This document shows, one piece after another, positions 53,418-57,909 of a stretch of 57,909 bases of DNA. The position numbers were made by a program, and so were the translations under genes. The stretch lies in contig JAKISP010000024.1 of the NCBI GenBank assembly GCA_021648525.1, positions 1-57,909 of the forward strand. The letters run 5' to 3'. The notes under the pieces are model-generated. The model was not told the origin of the DNA, did no database searches, and saw only the letters and a program-made list of their open reading frames with translations. Every line of letters starts with the position of its first letter. Within the stretch, counting starts at the first letter, position 1. This stretch comes from Gammaproteobacteria bacterium. Its GTDB lineage: Bacteria; Pseudomonadota; Gammaproteobacteria; SZUA-140.

Positions 53418-54314
53418 ATGAATCTTCTTCGTAGTATTACTATCACGTTTTGTTTGCTTTCTCTGCCTCTGTTTGTTGCAGCAAGTGAGGCGCAAGCAGA
53501 TAATCCTTCCTCGTGCGTTTCTCAAAGTAGCTGGTTACAGCCTGATTCGGCTACTGTTATCGATGAATCAATGGTATTGGCTCAGGCGCTATTAAATAAT
53601 GTTGTTTTATTGGGTGAGCATCATGATAACCAGTCGCATCACAACTGGCAGTTGCGGATACTGGAAGCGTTGTATCAGCGGCAACCTGGTCTTGTGGTCG
53701 GGTTAGAGATGCTGCCTCGAGCAGTGCAGCCGGGGATCAATCGTTTTTTACGTGGTGACACCACTACCGAAGCCTTTCTCAAAGAGGTGGAGTGGTCTCG
53801 ATACTGGAGCTTTAGTGCTGATTACTACATCCCTTTGATGGTCTATGCGCGTGATCATGGCATTCCGCTGATTGCGTTGAACGTTACGCGTGAAAAGGTG
53901 AATGAAGCTGTGGATCTGGGATGGGAGTTTGCTCCCGATGGTATGACAGTGCCAGCTCAGGCAACGCGTCCCTATATACGACACCTCGTGGTGAGTTTTC
54001 AACGCCATAAGTTTTCTGGTGTGAAATTAGATATGGTAGTTGAAGGGCCTGCATTCCGCCGTTTTGTGCAGAAGCAGTTGCTGTGGGATCGCGCCATGGC
54101 GGAAGGTATCCGCGCGCAATTAGATGCGCAGCAGCAGGTGCCGATGGTGGTTGCGTTTATTGGTAGTGGCCATCTGATGCATGGCTACGGTGTACCGCAT
54201 CAGTTACAGTCACTCGGGGTTGAAAAGGTGATGACGATGATCCCGTGGGATAGGCACCTAGATTGTAGTACGTTGGTAAAAGGTTTTGCCGATGTGGTTT
54301 ATGGTGCTGGATAG
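53418..54314 (+). CDS. ChaN-like (Tiki/EreA-like fold) secreted protein
   Basis: A 298-residue protein with a signal peptide (to about AASEAQA) and the ChaN domain: VVLLGEHHDNQSHHNWQLRI (62-81), VVGLEMLPRAVQPGINRFL, a central SRYWSFSADYYIPLMVYARD, and FIGSGHLMHGYGVP near the C-terminus. ChaN proteins bind heme or act as metalloproteases; the GEHHD and GSGH histidines fit a metal site. It may be an iron/heme-linked envelope protein. It lies 67 bases after the CheY-like gene. Confidence 0.85.
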   Translation: MNLLRSITITFCLLSLPLFVAASEAQADNPSSCVSQSSWLQPDSATVIDESMVLAQALLNNVVLLGEHHDNQSHHNWQLRILEALYQRQPGLVVGLEMLPRAVQPGINRFLRGDTTTEAFLKEVEWSRYWSFSADYYIPLMVYARDHGIPLIALNVTREKVNEAVDLGWEFAPDGMTVPAQATRPYIRHLVVSFQRHKFSGVKLDMVVEGPAFRRFVQKQLLWDRAMAEGIRAQLDAQQQVPMVVAFIGSGHLMHGYGVPHQLQSLGVEKVMTMIPWDRHLDCSTLVKGFADVVYGAG

Positions 54315-54346
54315 TGGTAATCATCTGAAACCTAGGGTAGTGGGGT

Positions 54347-55216
54347 GTGGTTGATTTGGCGATAGTAGATTTTATCGGGGTTGCTTCAGGCATTGGTGCG
54401 CAAGACCATGGTTGTGAGGACGGTCCAGAGGCATTGCACACCACCTGCATCAAATCTCATCTCTGTGATAACCAGGTCACGTGGCTGACAACGCTTTACC
54501 CGCCGCAGGCGCAAGATGATCTGCATACCATTCAATTGTTATGTCGTCGTCTTGCCAAGCTGGTGCAATGCTCGATTGAGGCCTCGCATCGTTTTGCGGT
54601 CTTTAGTGGTGATCATTCGAGTGCTGTGGGTATCTGGAGTGGCGCACGTGCGGCATTGAAAGAGCAACAGTCGCTAGGCTTAATCTGGATCGATGCCCAT
54701 ATGGATAGCCATACCCCGGCGACTTCACCGAGCGGTGCCTATCATGGAATGCCACTTGCTTGCCTGTTAGGGCATGGCCCTGTGGAATTAACAGCGATCA
54801 ATGACTCATCACCTGTGTTGTTGCCACAAAATGTGGTGCTGGTCGGGGTACGTAGTTATGAGGCTGGGGAACATGCATTGTTATCGCGCCTAGGGGTGCA
54901 TATCTACTATATAGAAGAGGTGCGAGAGCGAGGCCTGGCCGTTGTGATGCAGGAGGCGCGTGAGCGAGTCACGCAATATAGTCATCAATTTGGTATCTCG
55001 ATTGACCTTGATGCGATTGATCCTGGCGAAGCGCCGGGTGTTGGCAGCCCGGCGCTGGGTGGGATTCATGGTGATGAATTGATTGTGGCGCTAGCGGCGC
55101 TGGTCAGTGATGAGCGCTTGAATGGCATCGAGATCAGTGAATATAATCCAGATCATGATATTGGGCAGAAAACAGCACAGCTGGCGTTGGCATTGGCAAA
55201 TACAATGGTGAGGTGA
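54347..55216 (+). CDS. rocF: Arginase
   Basis: A 289-residue ureohydrolase that cleaves arginine to ornithine and urea. The binuclear manganese ligands are visible: His90 in FSGDHSS, Asp116-His118-Asp120 in DAHMDSHT, Asp220 and Asp222 in SIDLDAIDP. The start codon is GTG at 54347; it is 33 bases after the ChaN-like gene and 3 before rocD, so arginase and ornithine aminotransferase are coordinated. Agmatinase is a related alternative; the adjacent rocD favours arginase. Confidence 0.92.
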   Translation: MVDLAIVDFIGVASGIGAQDHGCEDGPEALHTTCIKSHLCDNQVTWLTTLYPPQAQDDLHTIQLLCRRLAKLVQCSIEASHRFAVFSGDHSSAVGIWSGARAALKEQQSLGLIWIDAHMDSHTPATSPSGAYHGMPLACLLGHGPVELTAINDSSPVLLPQNVVLVGVRSYEAGEHALLSRLGVHIYYIEEVRERGLAVVMQEARERVTQYSHQFGISIDLDAIDPGEAPGVGSPALGGIHGDELIVALAALVSDERLNGIEISEYNPDHDIGQKTAQLALALANTMVR

Positions 55217-55219
55217 TGC

Positions 55220-56413
55220 ATGAATACACTGGAACAAGAGGCGCATTATTGTGCACATAACTACCATCCGCTGCCGGTGGTACTGGTGAAGGGGAAGGGG
55301 CCATATGTGTGGGATGACAACGGTAAGCGTTACCTCGATATGATGAGTGCCTATTCGGCGGTGAGTCATGGCCACTGTCATCCCCGTTTAGTGAAAGCAA
55401 TGACCGAGCAGGCGCAGCGTTTGACGATTGTCTCACGCGCTTTCCACACCGATACCCTTGCGCCATTTTTAAAAATGATCTGTGAGATGACGGGGCAGCC
55501 ACGAGCCTTGCCAATGAACACAGGTGCAGAGGCAGTCGAGACAGCACTGAAAGCGGCCCGTAAATGGGCGTATGCCAAAAAAGGTGTCGCTGCGGACAAG
55601 GCTGAAATTATCGTCTGTGATGGCAATTTTCACGGCCGCACCATTAGCATTGTTAGCTTTTCATCAGAAGCACAATACAAACATCAGTTTGGCCCATTGA
55701 CGCCAGGGTTTAAAAATATCGTTTATGGTGATATCGATGCGCTTGAGGCGGCGATCACTGAAAATACAGCGGCCTTTCTGGTCGAGCCGATTCAGGGCGA
55801 GGCGGGCATCGTGATACCCCCCCCCGGTTATCTCGTGAAATGCGCCGAAATCTGCAAGCGCCATCATGTGTTGCTGATCTGTGACGAGGTACAGAGTGGC
55901 CTTGGCCGTACTGGAAAACTACTGGCATGCCAGCACGACGGGGTACAGCCTGATGGCCTGATTTTGGGTAAGGCGTTGGGCGGCGGGATGTTGCCTGTCT
56001 CGCTATTTCTGGCGCGAGCAGATGTGATGGCAGTATTTGACCCCGGTGATCACGGTAGTACCTTTGGCGGCAATCCGCTTGCTGCTGCGGTTGCGCTTGA
56101 GGCGATGAAAGTGCTGCAGGACGAAAAGCTTGTCGAGCGTTCCGAGAGACTGGGCGCTTATATGTTGCAGCGTCTACAGGCCATTCAATCAGATGCGATT
56201 CTGGAGGTGCGTGGACGAGGGTTGTTTATCGGCATTGAGCTTGATCCGCAACGCGCCAGTGCGCGTGATGTATGCGAGCGCCTGATGGTCAAAGGGGTGT
56301 TGAGTAAAGAGACCCACGAAACGGTGGTGAGGATGGCCCCACCGCTCGTCATCACTGAGCAGCAGATTGACGAGACGGTAAAGGCGCTGGAGGAGGTGCT
56401 GGCTGAATACTAA
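55220..56413 (+). CDS. rocD: Ornithine aminotransferase
   Basis: A 397-residue class III PLP aminotransferase converting ornithine and 2-oxoglutarate to glutamate-5-semialdehyde and glutamate. Motifs: PMNTGAEAVETALKAARKW (98-116), CDGNFHGRT, CDEVQSGLGRTG (Asp222), and PLP-Lys251 in LILGKALGGGM. With arginase it forms the arginine-to-glutamate/proline route. It begins three bases after the arginase stop. Confidence 0.94.
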   Translation: MNTLEQEAHYCAHNYHPLPVVLVKGKGPYVWDDNGKRYLDMMSAYSAVSHGHCHPRLVKAMTEQAQRLTIVSRAFHTDTLAPFLKMICEMTGQPRALPMNTGAEAVETALKAARKWAYAKKGVAADKAEIIVCDGNFHGRTISIVSFSSEAQYKHQFGPLTPGFKNIVYGDIDALEAAITENTAAFLVEPIQGEAGIVIPPPGYLVKCAEICKRHHVLLICDEVQSGLGRTGKLLACQHDGVQPDGLILGKALGGGMLPVSLFLARADVMAVFDPGDHGSTFGGNPLAAAVALEAMKVLQDEKLVERSERLGAYMLQRLQAIQSDAILEVRGRGLFIGIELDPQRASARDVCERLMVKGVLSKETHETVVRMAPPLVITEQQIDETVKALEEVLAEY

Positions 56414-56902
56414 CGTGGTTAATAATGGTTTTCTGGCAGGGGAACTAAGGAGCGACATATGACTCTTTGGCTGCTTTCATCTTACCGCCGGTAGTGTAGT
56501 GCTCAAAAAAATGATTCATGCCCTGGAGTCATCTCGGCCCAGAGACCACGTTACTATGTAACATTTCCCGCTTATCTGTTTGGGGTTTTACCCCATCTGT
56601 GCAGTACACATGCTTTATTCATCAAGGCGGCGCGGGCATAGTGCGGTTGCTCCATACTAACAAGCGACAACACCAGCGGGTGAAAAATCAGAATAGACTC
56701 TTCCGGCTACGCTCGGAAAAGTGCCTGCCTGTGTCGCCTGAATCACCTGCGTTTAGTTTTCGTCTTTCATTCGGAATAACCAGAGTTATCTGCCTTACCT
56801 CGCCATTTTTCAGGCATAACAAGGCTATCAAAATGATTATTTCTCCTCCCCTGTAAAGTACATGTCTCGCATTCAGCTGTAATACCGATTGTCTGGGGGG
56901 TG
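56414..56902. other. Gene-free accessory-looking stretch
   Basis: No recognisable gene. Short frames on both strands (for example plus 56518-56856) lack family features. Several small palindromes occur: GTTAC TAT GTAAC near 56550-56562, TGGGG TTTTA CCCCA near 56580, and TTCCG GCTACGCT CGGAA near 56700. The base composition and structure are unlike the flanking arginine genes, which suggests transferred or relic DNA. Confidence 0.35.
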
Positions 56903-56931
56903 TTGACACCTCCGTAAAACGGGATTATTAT
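56903..56931 (+). promoter_or_regulatory. Sigma-70 promoter placed for a leaderless transcript
   Basis: A perfect TTGACA (56903-56908) and TATTAT (56926-56931) with the optimal 17-base spacing. The predicted transcription start (about 56937-56940) coincides with the ATG at 56940. No Shine-Dalgarno sequence lies before that ATG, so the mRNA is probably leaderless. Confidence 0.65.
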
Positions 56932-56947
56932 CCCGTTTTATGGAGGT
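56908..56947 (+). promoter_or_regulatory. Large palindrome over -10 and start codon, candidate operator
   Basis: Arms of 18 bases (ACCTCCGTAAAACGGGAT and the complement of 56930-56947) match at 17 positions around a TATT centre. The palindrome begins at the end of the -35 box, includes the -10 and the start codon, and so would block transcription when bound. A dimeric repressor, possibly the encoded protein itself, is the likely ligand. Confidence 0.65.
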
Positions 56948-57776
56948 ATCGATAAAAACCATATTGTCTCGGGCAGCCACCAAAATACTAAAGCCATTAA
57001 TAAGGGTGCTAATGCGCAACGAAATATCACATGGGGAATTTGCAGAGTTTGCAAAGCGTGCTTATATGGAGGTTGCGTATGAGCACTTCTCCATCCCTGG
57101 TCGAAAAACGACCTACTCCAGAGTGGCGATTCTGACTGGGCTGAACCGGAAAGAAATTGTCCGCTTAACACAACAAAGTGCTAGCGAAATTCAACCTAGA
57201 AAAGGTACGACGAACCGAGCCTTGAGAGTGGTCACTGGCTGGCTAAATGATCCTGAATTTCTGGATAACAAAGAACAACCTAAAACGCTACCCATAAAAG
57301 GCGACAGAGCCAGTTTTAATACATTGGCAACCCGTTACAGCGGAGACATCACCGCCCGAGCCATACTTGAAGAACTTAAACGTCTTGAAGTCGTAAAAAT
57401 CACCGCAGAAAAAAATTTAGTGCAACTGCTCAGTTGTGGTTATATACCGCAAAATGACAAACCGGAACAGATTGAAATCATGTCAATCAGCGTAACCGAT
57501 CTGTTGGAAACGGTGGCGCATAATCTCGAACATGAAAAAGAGGAGCTGCGCTTTCAGCGACAGTTAATCCACAGAGATGTACCTGAAAGTATCGTTAAAG
57601 AATTTAAAACTTATAGTCATAACAAATCGTCTGCCCTGCTATCAGAACTAAACCAGTGGCTGATCCACAGGATGTCACAAGAATCGGATGATTCAGAATA
57701 TGCCGTAAAACGGGTGGGCATTGGCATATATTCTTTTGAAGAACATAAAGAAACTGGAGGAAAGGAAAATGGGTAA
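56940..57776 (+). CDS. DUF6502-like protein
   Basis: A 278-residue soluble protein with no catalytic motif I can name. The N-terminal half has LKPLIRVLMRNEISHGEFAE, VAYEHFSIPGRKTTYSRVAI and LTGLNRKEIVRL, which looks like a winged or helix-turn-helix region (SRVAILTGLNRKEI is a good HTH candidate); the C-terminal half is helical with SVTDLLETVAHNLEHEKEEL. I assign it with moderate confidence to the DUF6502 family. The N-terminus at ATG 56940 matches the start of the domain, which supports the leaderless start. It may bind DNA and repress its own palindromic promoter. Confidence 0.7.
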   Translation: MEVSIKTILSRAATKILKPLIRVLMRNEISHGEFAEFAKRAYMEVAYEHFSIPGRKTTYSRVAILTGLNRKEIVRLTQQSASEIQPRKGTTNRALRVVTGWLNDPEFLDNKEQPKTLPIKGDRASFNTLATRYSGDITARAILEELKRLEVVKITAEKNLVQLLSCGYIPQNDKPEQIEIMSISVTDLLETVAHNLEHEKEELRFQRQLIHRDVPESIVKEFKTYSHNKSSALLSELNQWLIHRMSQESDDSEYAVKRVGIGIYSFEEHKETGGKENG

Positions 57777-57909
57777 TTTAAAGAGCCTCTTGCAAAACTC
57801 ATCAGTGGTGAACAAGACGAGTTTGCAGTTCGCTTCTAGAGGCGTTGAAATGATGCTTATTTACATTTCATTGCTTAAGGTGGATCCATTTTTCCTCAAA
57901 TATCATCCG
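57769..57909 (+). CDS. Partial frame at window end, possibly an insertion-sequence boundary
   Basis: An ATG at 57769 overlaps the last eight bases of the DUF6502-like gene and has GGAGGAAAGG in front; the frame stays open to the window end (47 codons, MGNLKSLLQNSSVVNKTSLQ...). The segment GAGCCTCTTGCAAAACTC at 57783 looks like the terminal repeat of a transposable element, so the frame may be a downstream gene cut by an insertion and fused to element sequence. The rest lies outside the window. Confidence 0.4.
   Translation, partial: MGNLKSLLQNSSVVNKTSLQFASRGVEMMLIYISLLKVDPFFLKYHP

Noticed and set aside
56518-56856. 112-codon plus-strand frame upstream of the DUF6502-like gene
   Set aside because: Random-looking composition, no start signal; region annotated as gene-free.

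Overview
The window looks like chromosome from a gammaproteobacterium of moderate GC, probably a free-living member of a non-enteric lineage. The main clue is gene order: mreBCD-mrdA-rodA-mltB-rlpA-dacA-dat-ybeD-lipB-lipA, hisE-tatABC, and algH-ruvX-pyrR-pyrB-pyrC' are arrangements typical of that class, the last one Pseudomonas-like. Housekeeping blocks dominate. No rRNA, tRNA, CRISPR array, complete insertion sequence or prophage is visible.

Layout. 1-3200: gene-poor, AT-rich edge with a small lipoprotein and its coupled partner, a VOC-family protein and a CBS-domain protein. 3346-15210 (minus strand): cell-shape, peptidoglycan and lipoate supercluster. MreB/C/D with PBP2-RodA form the elongation machine, MltB, RlpA and DacA remodel murein, Dat can supply D-amino acids, and YbeD-LipB-LipA make the lipoyl cofactor. 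15452-18701 (plus): gatCAB. 19065-27281 (plus): an eight-gene cluster of TPR-type envelope proteins and lipoproteins, an ExbB/TolQ-type channel, two ExbD/TolR proteins and a TonB-like protein with an AgmX/PglI-type C-terminus. It resembles the core of the Myxococcus Agl-Glt gliding/envelope-transport machine and is the most interesting system here. 27386-37850: a cobalamin adenosyltransferase remnant, AsmA-like protein, large orphan sensor kinase, LolCDE/MacB-like ABC exporter with a helical-repeat partner, a DUF2058 protein and a Sel1-repeat lipoprotein. 38310-41122: three-gene radical SAM/glycosyltransferase set of the arsenosugar (ArsS) type. 41206-44536: DUF3179 protein, Hpt protein, ECF sigma factor with zinc-finger partner, and PyrK. 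44523-48377: pyrC', pyrB, pyrR, ruvX and algH. 48670-50618: a coiled-coil protein and two unknown membrane proteins. 50881-53350: hisE, tatABC and a stand-alone CheY-like receiver. 53418-56413: ChaN-like protein, arginase and ornithine aminotransferase. 56414-57909: accessory-looking end with a DUF6502-like gene under an unusual palindromic, apparently leaderless promoter.

Points beyond routine annotation: mreC appears to start at an ATA codon, just after an intrinsic terminator that separates it from mreB; the dihydroorotase beside pyrB lacks key metal ligands and is a PyrC' pseudoenzyme; the first ExbD-like protein has Asn where the proton-carrying Asp normally sits; the ArsS-like protein has Cys at a C-terminal site where relatives can carry selenocysteine. 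Domain names come from motifs read by eye; no database search was run.
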